Notes: generated by a model not told the origin, from the letters alone. 64,000 nt of DNA from Gnetum montanum (GCA_015680685.1 MNCI01027046.1:1-64000); one strand, 5' to 3'. Positions 13,500-24,274 are shown, numbered from the stretch's first letter. Program-made: numbers and translations.

Positions 13500-14310
13500 T
13501 CTTATTAAATGTAGAGACCTTAGTGATAGAACTAAGATTAGTTACTCCTTTGTTATCATAGTGATAATTTGTGATCATTGACAAATCAATGAGCTATGGA
13601 TGCATGTGTCATAGATGATAAATTTGTATTTATCATTATAACTGATGTCATGGGTTCGAAAATGATATGATTCTTATTAAAAGTTGAGACCTTAGTCCAT
13701 AAACTAGGGTTAGTCATCCTTTTGTCATCTCACTAAAGTTCTGTTCCCATTAATGAGTCAACCATATGTAGGTGCATGTCTCATGAATCAAGAAATGGTG
13801 TAATTCTTATTATAAGTTAACATCTTAGTACCATAACTAGGGTTAGTTATTCTTTTGTTATCTCACTGAAGATGTGTTTCCATTGATGAGTCAACCATGT
13901 GTGGGTGTAGATGTCATGAATTTAGCAATGGTCTTATTCTCATTAATAATTGAGACCCCAATCCTAGAACTAGGATTAGTCATTTTTTTTATCATCTCAC
14001 TTCAGATATATTTCCATTAATAAGTCAACCATGTGTGGATGCATGTATCATGAATATAGTAAATAATCTAATTTTCATTAAGCGTTAAAACCATAGTCCC
14101 AAAACTAAGGTTATTCATCCTTTTGTCATCTCATTGAAGATGTTTTTGGATGATGAGTGAATCATGTGTGGATGCATGTGTCAGGGATTCAGCAATGATG
14201 TAATTCTCATTATAATTTGAGACTCTACTCTTGAAACTAGAATTAGTCATCCATTTGTCATCTCATTAAAGATGTGTTTCCATTGATGAGTCAACCATGT
14301 TTCATGAGGA
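13500..14310. repeat. Tandem array, unit about 133 bp, six copies
   Basis: The marker (G/A)TTGAGACC and its variants occurs at 13511, 13683, 13816, 13949, 14084 and 14216, so the last five spacings are 172, 133, 133, 135 and 132. Each unit reads GAGACCTTAGTCC-AAACTAGGGTTAGTCATCCTTTTGTCATCTCACT-GATGTGTTTCCATTGATGAGTCAACCATGTGTGG in shorter segments, followed by ATGCATGT-TCATGAAT. The first unit is longer and more diverged. The 62-codon open frame at 14274 begins inside the last unit and is not supported as a gene. Confidence 0.85.
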
Positions 14311-14904
14311 AGGTTCATGAAATTATAGAACAAAATTATGAAACATATGCCATAGGAAGAGTTGAAATTTCCCATATTTTTAAATTGTACATGCGCTTAC
14401 ATGTAAGAGAGGACATAAATAACATGCACATTAACTCAACAAAGGATGTTGGTAGAGGATAGATTCCTTAATGAGAAGGCTAAATAATGATTAAGATGAT
14501 TGAATTTGTAAAAGAAAATTGTATAATGTTATTATTTATTATTTATTTGTTAGATGAATGATGGGAAATTGTAGTTGAGGAAATTAAGCCCACAATTCTT
14601 CAAGAAAGTAGCAAAATGGCTTAGTTAGTAAGCTAAATTTTTTTAACCACCCCATTTTTCATAATAAATAAGATCTTGGATGTTTTAAACAAGTTTATAC
14701 GTGAATTTGGTTAGGACTGTAACAACCATGGATTAATACTTAATGATGGTGATCAAGGTGATATACCCTAAAATCACTTTATTCTTATAAGTAAGATAAC
14801 TATTGTTCTTCAAAGCAACTTAGCATGGGATACACTATATTCATTTTCTCCATTTAATGCATCCTTTTGCACATGAACATGAAAACCTAGGTAAATATCT
14901 ATAA
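14311..14904. other. Spacer left of the chromovirus 5' LTR
   Basis: AT-rich with no coding or repeat signal. The five bases before the LTR (TATAA, 14900-14904) do not match those after the 3' LTR. Confidence 0.4.
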
Positions 14905-15418
14905 TGTCCCATCCCTTGTTAATGATGGAAACAAACTGTAACAATGTAATTAACCTTCTATTGAAGGAGCACCTCGTTATGAGCATTTACAATTATTCAA
15001 GTATCCCTTGAGAAAGGATTTGACCTATGCCATTTAAGGTCTAGTTTAGAGGTCATGTCAGCATGCAATTGTGGAGCTTGGAATGGCAAGTAAAGGGAGC
15101 CAAGTGAAGCAGGACAAGAAGGAAATGATCACCACTTTGGCTGGACAGCCTAATTGTGGTGGTAGTGCTAGATTGCCTTTAAGGCCTAAGTGGCATGGAA
15201 AGATAACTAGAGGGAGCTATAGTAAACCAATCTTATTAATAAAATTCTTTTTTTATTTCTATTTTCTTTTCTATTTATGTTATTTATGTACCATTCATTC
15301 ATTCATTTATCAAATTATTTATTATATTTTTGTTATATTACTTATGAATGTGATGAATATGATGAATTAAATGATGAATGATTGTGTTTTTTATGACATT
15401 TGGAAATGGGATTTCACA
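14905..15418 (+). repeat. 5' LTR of the chromovirus
   Basis: Begins TGTCCCATCCC and ends GGGATTTCACA, an imperfect inverted pair of the form TGTCACATCCC...GGGATGTCACA. From GTTAATGATGGAAACAAAC onward it aligns with 30145-30624 over its whole length (shared blocks include GACCTATGCCATTTAAGG and AAGCTTGGAATGGCAAGT-like text). It is also distantly related to the LTRs of the nested element at 16075-21809 (shared GGTGGTAGTGCTxGATTGCC). Followed at once by the primer site. Open frames of 60-100 codons inside it have no support. Confidence 0.8.
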
Positions 15419-15420
15419 TT

Positions 15421-15432
15421 TAGTATTAGAGA
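15421..15432 (+). other. Primer-binding site, initiator Met tRNA type
   Basis: TAGTATTAGAGA lies two bases after the LTR end and matches the plant consensus TGGTATCAGAGC with three transitions or transversions. The next bases, AAACCATGA, are shared with the leader of the nested element (minus strand, left of 21196), which confirms that this is the start of a retroelement leader. Confidence 0.75.
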
Positions 15433-15479
15433 AAACCATGATTTAGGAGCCAAAGTGGTAGAAAATATTATTTTATTAT

Positions 15480-16069
15480 TATAGGAAATAGAAATACATC
15501 CAAGTATAATGCCAAAGTGGAAGAAAAACATTACTTTATTTATTATTACCATAAAACAAAGGTACAAGCAAAGTATATGTAAAGGAAAAATGGGGAAAGA
15601 AGAAAAACACAAGAATGGGGAAGATGTGGAGTATGTAGAATAGAGAAAACAAGAAGCATAATAGTGATAAGTCATTTTTCTGAAATGCATCAAAAAATCT
15701 AAACCTATCTTTAGTTGTGCTTCCCATTCTTTGTTAGTGGCATCCATTTTTACTAAGCACTGCTTTGCATCCTACTAGGCTACCACACATTTGCTTCATA
15801 TACTTACTAGCATTCTTTGTTGCATTCACTACATCCTTCTTCTTTTTCATCTAGGTCTCCAACACATCCATTTGAAAAGATCAATCATCCATGTCTTTTT
15901 CCTACTTCTTTTCTTTCCTCTACACACACACAAACAAGATTTGAAAATTATGAATTATGAATAAGAAAAAAATTAAGAAAATGAGAGAAACTCACTTGTA
16001 GTTGATCAGTCTCCACTTGAAGGTATCATTCATAAGTCAGCAGATGGCGAGAAAGACATGTTGCACTCT
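15480..16069 (-). pseudogene. 3' exons of an unidentified intron-containing gene
   Basis: Minus strand, continuing the relic at 21815-24010 across the nested retrotransposon. If the insert and one copy of its CCAAC duplication are removed, the frame runs through the junction without a break (...QLLEELESATCLSRHLLTYE...). A GT-AG intron follows at 15995-15920 (76 nt; donor AA/GTGAGT, acceptor GTGTGTAG after a pyrimidine-rich tract). The next exon reads on in frame with KKKKDVVNATKNASKYMKQ and then SLVGCKAVLSKN and TTKDRFRFFDAFQKND. In-frame stops are TAG, TGA and TAA replacing TGG, CAG, CAA or similar codons. The sequence is coiled-coil-like. I do not recognise the family; the end is not clear. 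Confidence 0.5.
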
Positions 16070-16074
16070 CCAAC
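16070..16074. repeat. Target-site duplication, left copy (CCAAC)
   Basis: CCAAC at 16070-16074 is repeated at 21810-21814 on the other side of the 5.7-kb element. Five-base duplications are normal for Ty3/gypsy integrases. Confidence 0.9.
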
Positions 16075-16678
16075 TATGACATCCCATCCTTGGATGTCAT
16101 GGAAAACATCAAATATATGATATATTAGACATTATTCATACAAAGAAAATATACCAATGTGAAATATAAGTGATACTCAACATTATGTATAAAGGAAATA
16201 ATAGAAAAAATGTAGAAAAAGAAATAAAAGAATGCTTTATTAACATGGAAAAGTGTATCTAGATCATGCTGTGAGAGTGTTCCTTAGGGTTTTTTTCCTT
16301 TGGCATCTATCTCTTAGAGGCAATTTATCACTACCACCACAGTTAGGCCTATGACTCAGCCAAAAGGAATGGCCAATCCACTTCATGTCCCTCTTCACTC
16401 GACTTCCTGTGACTTGCCTATACCAGCTCCGCCACCCCATGAATTGCCTGTGCTAGCTCCGCTATTCCATGTTGGAATGACCTCTAACCCCAATTATAAA
16501 TGCCTTTGGTCAAATCCCCAAAGGTTACCTCAAGAGACACATCCATTATTACAACATGCCTTTTTAGTTCTTACTCACAAATATCCTTTCAGGTCTTATT
16601 AAGATGACAATAACACTTGTTATGAAGAGACACCATCTTCAATAGTTAGCAGCATCATTTAGGAATGGGGATGTGATA
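16075..16678 (-). repeat. 3' LTR of the CCR4-carrying element
   Basis: Aligns end to end with 21210-21809. In plus orientation it begins TATGACATCCCATCC (TG of the terminus changed to TA) and ends GGGGATGTGATA. The 83-codon open frame 16351-16602 is a by-product, shared in shifted form with the other LTR. Confidence 0.9.
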
Positions 16679-16681
16679 ATC

Positions 16682-16693
16682 TACCCCCCTTAG
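16682..16693 (-). other. Polypurine tract
   Basis: CTACCCCCCTTA on the plus strand gives a purine run AAGGGGGGTAG on the minus strand, directly inside the 3' LTR, as needed for plus-strand DNA priming in a leftward-transcribed element. Confidence 0.8.
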
Positions 16694-17154
16694 GTTTCTT
16701 TCATCCTTGAATTAGTCCATGTTCTCTATCATTTTCTAGCTCCAATGCGCTCTTTCATGATTTTGTACTCCAATAATTTAATTTCTCTTTTGAACTTTAA
16801 GTTGTCTCTTGCTTATTTTGCAAATGAAATATATGTGAGAAAGATTATATGGAAAATTAAATATTACTTTCTTGATACTTACTTCATTTTCCAAGATAAT
16901 GATAAGAAGTGAATTAAAGATCTACCAACTACCAATCACCAGTTCTAACTAGGGTCACACAATATGCAACTCATATATGGTTGTCCAAGTGAAGGCAGGG
17001 CAAAGTCTTTATTCCCAACTTGCTTTTGCTTAGATATTTTATTAATCTAATTGAAATATAAATTAAATAATGAATAAAATAACAAGATCATCAAATAAAA
17101 TTAAGAGTGAGATACTTCTTAATCTTGATCAACCTTATGAATTGATGGAAGTAA

Positions 17155-18310
17155 CTATAATTCTACCATAAGTGGTATATGATCAGATGGTCTTGTTCAT
17201 GATGGCAAGGCTTAATCTTGATTCATCTCAACTTCTTCTTTAGAAATCAACTCTAGTAACTTGGTAACTTTAAAGAATTGGGTATCATACCAAATATAAT
17301 CCAAATTCTCAATGAAGAATGTTGTTGACCCATCTTCATTAATCATTGTAGAATAATTTGTAAACTGTGGTTCTTGATGAGTGATATCCATCAACATCAT
17401 TTGTTTCTAAATTCTAGAATTTGATTTATCTACTAAAGATTCAAAGTAAGAAGAATATGCACTGGCTAATGGAATTAAATGTTGAATTAATGGAAAAATA
17501 TTTTTCAAGTCAAGTTCATCTTCCAAAGATTTCTTTATAGATCCATATTTTAAGAATTAATAAACACTGCTTCCAACTTTTGCATTAAAGTCTCCATAAA
17601 GAATAGATGGAACTGGATCAGTACAACTTACGAATAACTTCTTCTTCAAACTTTCTTCTATTTGCTTAATCAAGTATGCTCCTTGACAAAGTCTAACATC
17701 TAAACATGTTGGTTTGGCAATTAAATGTGTTAACCATGCATACACATCTTCTTGACAGATGAACTTTTAGAATCACTGCTAGGGCTATGTCATTTTTCTA
17801 AAATCTTGACTATTCTTTCTTTCCCATCACTTGAAGTTTTGGAATTTCAAAAATCATATTTTCTAAACTCCATTCAAATCTTTGTACCAATTCAAACTTG
17901 GCTTCTTTATAAAAGATTACACAACCATCCATGTTGTAATTTCTACAATATGCTAATCTGTATGGCTCAAAAGTAGAACTTCCACAAGAACCTTTTTTCT
18001 TATAAATACCTCTGTATTCCATCTTTTCCAAATATGGTTGGAATTGATATAGAAATTCCCATGGTAATATTTCTTGTAAGCACAATACATTAGCATCCAA
18101 ATCTTTTAACTCTGCTAAAATGCATGGGTATCAATATTTGTGCCAATCCAAGGCCCATGATGGACATAGCAGATATTGCTTCTCACTCACTAGATATCTT
18201 GCAAGCATGTTGTATGTTGCAACTTTCATTCCTATTCTTAGATTCTTGTCTAGATCATTTCTCTTCATGAGTATCATACTCCTTGTTGAAACAAGATTTT
18301 GAGTCTCCAT
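17155..18310 (-). pseudogene. Captured CCR4-type poly(A)-nuclease domain, intronless
   Basis: A retrocopy of the endonuclease/exonuclease/phosphatase domain found in CCR4, Angel and nocturnin proteins, enzymes that shorten mRNA poly(A) tails with Mg2+. From ATG at 18310 the motifs come in family order: KVATYNMLA near residue 30; SWALDW near residue 50; ANVLCLQE with the metal-binding Glu (18079-18071); YRGIYKKK; DGCVIFYK, then FELV; an NTHL-like segment with the catalytic His near 17728; LYGDFNA (17601-17581) with the catalytic Asp and Asn; a SAY motif; EPQFTNY; LDYIWYD; and SDHIPL (17189-17174) with the terminal Asp-His pair. About 385 residues are represented. It is broken by a TGA after SWALDWHKY, several other stops, and a one-base deletion just before THL. 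No intron remains, although plant CCR4 homologues normally have several, which points to capture from a spliced mRNA. It lies on the element's sense strand. The exact CCR4 subfamily cannot be decided. Confidence 0.85.
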
Positions 18311-19356
18311 GTTATTTTGCCCTATGTTTTGATTGTAGGATGGATTAATATATCTTTTTCTTAATGGTTGAATACTATTCTATTTTTTAAACTAATTCTC
18401 CAACTAATACATCAATTGATCATTAACTAATACATCAACTAATAACCAACTACATCAACTAAATAAATATATTATCTATTTTTATAATTATATTATCTAA
18501 TTTTAGTAATAGTTAATGACATCATATAATTTTAGTAATATGTAACTACATTACCTAATTTTTAACAATATTTAACTATATTATTTTTGATGACCTTTCT
18601 ACCTTCCTTGAAAACACTGACTCTGGGTAGTGTAACTAATAATATGCCATAGTAATCTTAAGACTATTTGTAAGGGTTATGTACTAAATCTTAAAGCTTA
18701 AAAGGTTAAATTTATAATATTATTGAATGATTGGATGCATAAATGATAAATCTAACCTCACCATTGAGTTTAGAAGGGTGAAAAATATTTAAAATGACTA
18801 TTCATATGTTGAAAATAGACATCGTATGTTTGAGTGATGCCAAAATTAAACTTTTGAGAATCTCGAGGTGCTATATCAAGAAAGGAGTAAAAATTAATTT
18901 TTAGGGTTTCTTGGGATGGATTTGACTTCACCATTAGGTTTAGAAGGTTAAAATCTATAGCAAACGACTCTTCATTCGATGAAAAACACTTCCAAAATCA
19001 AAAGTTATGGCTTCTGGAGTCTAGGATATTTGGTGTACAAAATAAGACTTTCTGAGAGGTCACCCATCCCAGTTTTACTCCAGAGAGAGCGCACTTAATT
19101 ATGAAATTTTTATCTCTATTACTACCACCATGCCAAATTTTAAATTTTGAAATTATTTTTACAAATTCCTAATTTAAACTAATAGTTTAATGATGAAAAT
19201 TTGAATCTTTTGTTAATTGATGGGAATTTTAAATTTTTTTGTTAGTAGATAGAAAATCGAAAATTTTCCATTATATAATGGAAAATTTACCATTTTATTG
19301 TAAATGGCCATAGTGATGCATCGTTTCAAGGTCAACGCAATGGTGTTGGACGTGGT

Positions 19357-19532
19357 GATGAGCGGCGCAAGAGGCAATGATGCATGGTGTGGGTGGCAAT
19401 GATAGGCAGCATGGAAGGCAATGATAGGCAGTGTGGATGGTAGTGATGGGTAGCACTGGAGGTAGTGATGGGCGGAGTAAAAGGTGGTGATGAACAAAGC
19501 GGAAGGTGAGGATGGGTAGTGTGTGCAGCAGA
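19357..19532. repeat. 22-bp minisatellite in the element leader
   Basis: The marker GATG/GATA occurs at 19357, 19379, 19401, 19423, 19445, 19467, 19489 and 19511, exactly 22 bp apart each time. A typical unit is GATGGGTAGCACTGGAGGTAGT. Because 22 is not a multiple of three, every frame passes through all three readings, which explains the overlapping low-complexity open frames here. Confidence 0.9.
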
Positions 19533-20212
19533 TGGTGGGCAAGCAGCAAGCAGCAGTGGTAGACATGGTGTCAATAAGCGAGGCGGTGCAAAGTGACATT
19601 TGTATGGATGAGGGCCTATGCAAGGATGAATGTGGCTCATAGGTGGTTCTGTGTGGCCTATGTAGGGGTTAGCATGGTCCTTGTTAGGGCCTGTGCACCC
19701 TGTGCTAGGGTCGACAAAGAAGAATCATTTGCTCCTATAACCCATTTCCAGCATTGGCGGTGAGTGGCGGACAAGGTGCGGTGGGAGTGAGATAGTGGTA
19801 GAATGGTAGGTGGTGGTAGAGGGTGCAGGAAGTGAGGGTTTTAGATTTGGTAGTGTGTTTTGGTGGCTAGCATGACAGCTGAGGACGGTGATAGCATGGC
19901 AAGCATAGCAACAGTGATGTGTGACGGACAACAGCATGGTGGCGGTAATGCATGGCGGGCGCTATGGCCATTACGAGTAGGTAGGCCATGGTCACCGTTG
20001 TTGATAGGCTTTTGGGTGCCCTTGGGTGGGCCCCAAGGCCAATCTGCTATAGCTACGGTTGTGGCATTGCCTTGCCATGGCTAGCAGTAGGCCCTGTTAT
20101 GGCCTGTCTACAGCCCTAAGGTTGGTTGCAGGCCTGGCTGTAGTTGGCCACAAGCTTGCATGAAGCAATTTTTTAATATTATTTATTTTTATAATTATTA
20201 TTATTAATACTT

Positions 20213-20303
20213 TTATTTATTTATTTATTTATTTAAATGGATTTTTTTAACATCGGGAGGATCAGGGTTTGAACCCACAACCTCCTAGTTACAATTTCTT
20301 TTA

Positions 20304-20341
<38 letters not shown>

Positions 20342-20343
20342 TT
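20213..20343. repeat. TTTA and TATG microsatellites
   Basis: About six TTTA units at 20213-20235 and about eight TATG units at 20312-20343, each followed by a short block reading GGxTTTGAACCxACAACCT. A further TATG tract lies at 22792-22812 outside this element. Confidence 0.85.
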
Positions 20344-21195
20344 TGTTAAAGTATGGGGTTGGGATTTGAACCTACAACCTTCCACTTGAAAGTTTTTTTT
20401 TCTTAACTTTTTATTATTATTTTATTACCTTTGAGATTGACGTGGTGGCTCGGCCAATGATAGGGTAAGGGTTTAGTGTGGGTAAATGACAATTCCAAGT
20501 TGATTTCTAATCCTAAAATTTTGATAATTTTTTGTATTCAATAATAAATTAGTAATTTAATAATTTAATATTATTTTAATGCATGCATAATGAAAAACTT
20601 TAAATGTCAATAGCTCCCATATTGTAAATCCAATTAAGATGAAATTCATACCATTGGAATCATCTCAATGAGTACTATGCATTGGACATAATTTTAGGGT
20701 TCAAAAATGAAGTTGATTTTGTTGGATTGACATTTCTAGGCTGACATATGATAACTAGGAATATTTTAGATTACTTGGATAGTAAATTTCAAAAAAATAA
20801 GATCAATTCAAGTCATAGTTACTAACTTTCTAGAAAGAAATTTAATAATGACCCTAATCAACTATTAATTATAGTATTAAGATGGGTAAGAGTTACCTGC
20901 ACTGGTGTATCATTATCTTACGAACACCTCTTGTAATTAATGAAGCTTAATAAGGTATGATTAAATCTTCATCAATTAATGATATTCATGAAAGAAATTT
21001 TGCTAGTTGTTGCGATCTAAATGTGTGATCCATTGTTTGTGAAGTTAATGGAAAGGTATCTTCTAACTTGCATCACAAACATATGGTACATCCAGTGATG
21101 ATCAATGGCTTTCCATGTGTTGTGGCTTCAAGGTTCATCATCTGATTCATGTTTTAGTTAGCTAATGATTTTAAATGATCCTTGGGTCATGGTTT

Positions 21196-21207
21196 TCTCT
21201 AATACCA
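21196..21207 (-). other. Primer-binding site of the CCR4-carrying element
   Basis: Plus-strand TCTCTAATACCA is the reverse complement of TGGTATTAGAGA, one transition plus the last base away from TGGTATCAGAGC (initiator Met tRNA). It sits two bases inside the 5' LTR, fixing the direction of the element. Confidence 0.9.
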
Positions 21208-21209
21208 AT

Positions 21210-21809
21210 TGTGACCATCCCCGGAAGTCATGGCAAACATCAAATATACAATATATTAGACGTTATGCATATAAAGAAAATATACAAATGTGAAATATAA
21301 GTGATATTTAGCATTATGTATAAAGGAAATAATAGGAAAAATGCAAAAAAAGAAATAAAAGGATGCTTTATTGATATGGAAAAGCATATCTAGATCATGC
21401 TCTGAGAGTGTTCCTTGGAGTTTTCCTCCCTTGGCATCTATCTCTTAGAGGCAATCCAGCACTACCACCATGGTTAGGCCTATAACCTAACTAGAAGGGA
21501 TGGCCAGTCCACTTCCTATCCTGCTTCACCCAGCTTCTTGTGACTTGCCTATACCAGCTCTACCACCCCATGACTTGCCTGTACTAGCTCCACCATTCCA
21601 TGCTAGCATGACCTCTAACCCTGGGTATAAATGCCTTAGATCAAACCCCCAAAGGTTACCTCAAGAGACACATCCATTATTACAACATGCCCTTTCGAGT
21701 CTTAATCACAACTACCCTTTTGGGTCTTGTTAAGATGACAATAGCACTTGCTATGAAGAGACACCATCTTTAGTAGTTAGAAAAATCATTTGGGAATGGG
21801 GATGTGACA
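21210..21809 (-). repeat. 5' LTR of the CCR4-carrying element
   Basis: Plus-strand ends are TGTGACCATCCCC and GGGGATGTGACA. Aligns over its full length with 16075-16678. On the minus strand it would contain the promoter; no perfect TATA box stands out. Confidence 0.9.
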
Positions 21810-21814
21810 CCAAC

Positions 21815-24010
21815 TCTTCTAGAAGTTGATCCAGATTTTGGACAACCTCCAGAGCATCTTCAAGAATTAGATGAAAGGATGATGGAACTCCAGTCTATAT
21901 CCATTCATAATCCTTCTTGAATTCATACGATTGGGAGTCCCAAATGTGGTAGATATTCTTGCAAATAGAGTAAGAAAAATTTCTCATGATCTATTGACCC
22001 AATTGCTAAAAAATAACAAGTTCTTCCTTGGCAGCCATCACCATCTATTTGAGGGAGTAAGGGGAAGCTGAGATATTGACTAAAGGAGTTACTAGAATAG
22101 ACCTAGCAACTAATGTTGACATTGCTTGTAGTATGGAATCCCTTCTTGGAGATATATGAATAGATGGGGTCACATGTGTAAATGCCACACGTGGTGATCT
22201 AAAAAGAGGAGTTGAAGCTATAGGTATGAAAGTTTGTTTGGCATCTATGCTTATGATATCGGCTCTCCTCATTTCCTAGATAAATAATCTCCACCCCATA
22301 GATATCTGTAATGAAAAAAGGGATAACATCATACAAAAAAGGGGAAAAAATAAGTATTCAAACCTTAAAATAATTAAAAACTTACCTCTATTTCTTTTCC
22401 TTTATCTTTTCTAGTATCTTGTTTTTGGGCTTGTTGTTGGATTTGTTGTTGGTCTTTTTATCTTGAGTTACTAGAACCTTGCCTACTACATTACCTCTAT
22501 ATAAAAAAGAAAGAAAGAAAGAAATTTGTATTTTTCATTTTGAAAAGCAAATATACAAGTAAAATAATAAACTAGGCTATTATTGTACCTTGGAATTGGT
22601 GTTAAGTATGATTTGCTCTCGAGGTAGAACTCATCTAAAGGATAAAGTACCTAGAACAGATGAAGTACCTTTAGCACCCTTAGTTTGTGCTCCTTCAGTT
22701 TATGCACCTTGGATCAGATCATTCTATAGCTCAAATTGCACTTTCAAATACATAAAAAGACATAAACAATAATAAGAATTCAAATGTATATGTATGTATG
22801 TATGTATGTATAAATACCTCGCTACTTCCCTCTTGATTTTTGGCCTATTGCAAAGCCAGTTGACCCCTTCTTGCACCCTCAATCTGACTTTGTATGATTC
22901 TATCCTCTTGAATAAATTCATGACATAGTTTAGGATTGTAGCGACTAAAAGTTTTAATGGAAGGATTACAACTTAGGATTAAACACATTTTCAGGGGAAC
23001 ACAACATATAGTATAAGGTTTCTTAGGATTGTGTAAGGTAGCAGCCACTCCATTCATGGCATTGTACAAGGCAAAGAAATAAGATATTACCTAATCATAA
23101 AATCTACCATTCTTAGCACCATGAAGTATGAAAATGAAGTGGGTACTAACATTAGTTTGGTGTTGATGCCATAAGACCTTACTATGAATTGGCACAAAGA
23201 GAAGTGAATTTCATTAATGAAACCTTCTTAGAGAAATTGGCTTTTGTGGATTGCAAAATCTCTAACATAATTGGATAGTTTGTTTTTACAAAATAATTTA
23301 AAATTATGAGAGAAAACTAAGGGAAGTAAAGGATCCTCCCCATGGTGAAAATCAAAACTTGTCTGTATTTCAGCTAGAGTAATTATGAGTGCTCTAAAAA
23401 CTAATTATGAAATAGAACTTCTATTTTTATTATATTGATTACACCATTCAACTATAAATTTTTTGCAATATTTTGCATTGAAAATAGGGAAGACAAGTAA
23501 TCCAAGCAATCCTAAAGTTTTAACATATTGAAACTCCTCCTTTTAAAGCAAACTACACACATAATTGTAAGAAGTAATGACATTATTTTGATGTAGAAAA
23601 ATAGGTACTAATTTGGAGCTACCTAAAGGAGTTGCAAGAGCTTGACCTTGAGGAGCTAGAGAAGGAGTTTGACACTTTAGTACCATGATATCAATGGTTA
23701 AAATCTTTGTAACAATTTTGCAATCTTTGAGAGGAATCCTTCAATATTTCATTGTTGTGATGGCCAAAGACTTAATTCCTTCAGGTATTTATAAAAAAAA
23801 TAGCAAGGAATTTTAGTAGAGAAAAGAGGAAGTACAAACATAAGTTAATTAATGATTTAATAAAGCTAACACTCACTTTTTATGATTTTGTGATTGATAG
23901 GTTCACCAAAATGGTGATATCTCTAGCTCAATGCCTAGTACTCTTCAAAAGATTTTAATGGTACCAATTTCATCAAAAACAGACTTATAGTTCAGAAGAT
24001 ATGATAGTTC
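21815..24010 (-). pseudogene. 5' exons of an unidentified intron-containing gene
   Basis: Minus strand. At least four GT-AG introns of plant type can be placed: 23876-23779 (98 nt, GTGAGT...CTGAAG), 22817-22741 (77 nt, acceptor less sure), 22588-22497 (92 nt, GTACAA...TATATAG) and 22385-22306 (80 nt, GTAAGT...ATTACAG). Exons: before 23876, a short frame (VLGIELEISPFW); about 23778-23085, a frame of some 230 codons with few stops (pieces: LATPLGSSKLVPIFLHQNN, LGLLGLLVFPIFNAKYC, GFINEIHFSLCQFIVRSYG); 23069-22845 open for 74 codons; then a Q- and K-rich exon (KDQQQIQQQAQKQD); and 22305-21815, open but for stops at former TGG/CAG codons, ending in a coiled coil (LEDALEVVQNLDQLLEEL). The gene continues left of the nested retrotransposon. 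I do not recognise the product; the style resembles intron-bearing extra ORFs of plant retroelements as much as a host gene. Confidence 0.5.
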
Positions 24011-24041
24011 TTAGGTTATGTGTAGTTTTAAAATTAATTTT

Positions 24042-24274
24042 TTTAATTTTATTTTAATTAAAAAATTTTGGGAAGCCAAAGGTCACAAGTTTGACGTTGA
24101 CCCCCAAAATTTTTATATAATAATAATAATAATAATAATGAGATATATTAAACATAATCAAAAACAAACTCTTTTGCAAGGCCATGGTAAAACTTGCCCT
24201 ACTGGAGCATGGCAGAACCTNTTTAATTTTATTTTAATTAAAAAATTTTGGGAAGCCAAAGGTCACAAGTTTGA
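24042..24274. repeat. 53-bp duplicate bracketed by undetermined bases
   Basis: 24042-24094 and 24222-24274 are identical, and the second copy is bordered by single N bases at 24221 and 24275. This looks like an assembly join or misplaced contig end rather than biology. A third N is at 56589. Confidence 0.85.

Larger units (their letters stand above)
18311..21195 (-). other. Leader of the CCR4-carrying element
   Basis: Between the primer site and the captured gene there is no open gene. It contains AT-rich flanks, a GC-richer core at about 19330-20160 with a 22-bp tandem array, two copies of a GGATTTGAACC/GGGTTTGAACC-containing segment near 20265 and 20365 (each associated with a microsatellite), and a stretch at 18900-19260 that is related in inverted orientation to 25090-25330 in the chromovirus leader (shared GATAAAAATTT-TAATTAAG and CATAACTTT). 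Histidine- and proline-rich open frames on either strand come from the 22-bp array. Confidence 0.6.
16075..21809 (-). mobile_element. Complete non-autonomous LTR retrotransposon carrying a CCR4-type gene
   Basis: Transcribed leftward. It has a 5' LTR (21210-21809), a Met-tRNA type primer site (21196-21207), a long leader, a captured intronless CCR4-like nuclease sequence on the same strand (17155-18310), a polypurine tract (16682-16693), a 3' LTR (16075-16678) and a perfect CCAAC target duplication. No gag, protease, RT or integrase can be seen. LTR ends (TGTCACATCC...GGATG-TCACA), primer site and leader resemble those of the chromovirus it is inserted in, so that family probably supplied the proteins for its movement. 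The two LTRs agree at about nine bases in ten by eye. It interrupts an exon of the minus-strand gene relic. Confidence 0.9.

Noticed and set aside
11520-14310. Arrays considered as CRISPR-like
   Set aside because: Units are 100-133 bp, diverged and without unique spacers; ordinary plant minisatellites.
15071-15370. 99-codon open frame
   Set aside because: Lies within the chromovirus 5' LTR and ends in poly-T-rich sequence; not maintained in the 3' LTR.
16351-16602. 83-codon plus-strand frame with P-rich text, and its partner at 21500-21733
   Set aside because: Both lie inside the two LTR copies of the minus-strand element and are antisense to it.
17752-18302. Plus-strand frames of 74 and 60 codons
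   Set aside because: Antisense shadows of the captured CCR4-like sequence.
19213-19640. Three overlapping minus-strand open frames rich in His, Pro, Leu and Ser
   Set aside because: They arise from the 22-bp tandem repeat, which reads open in all frames; no domain and no codon signal.
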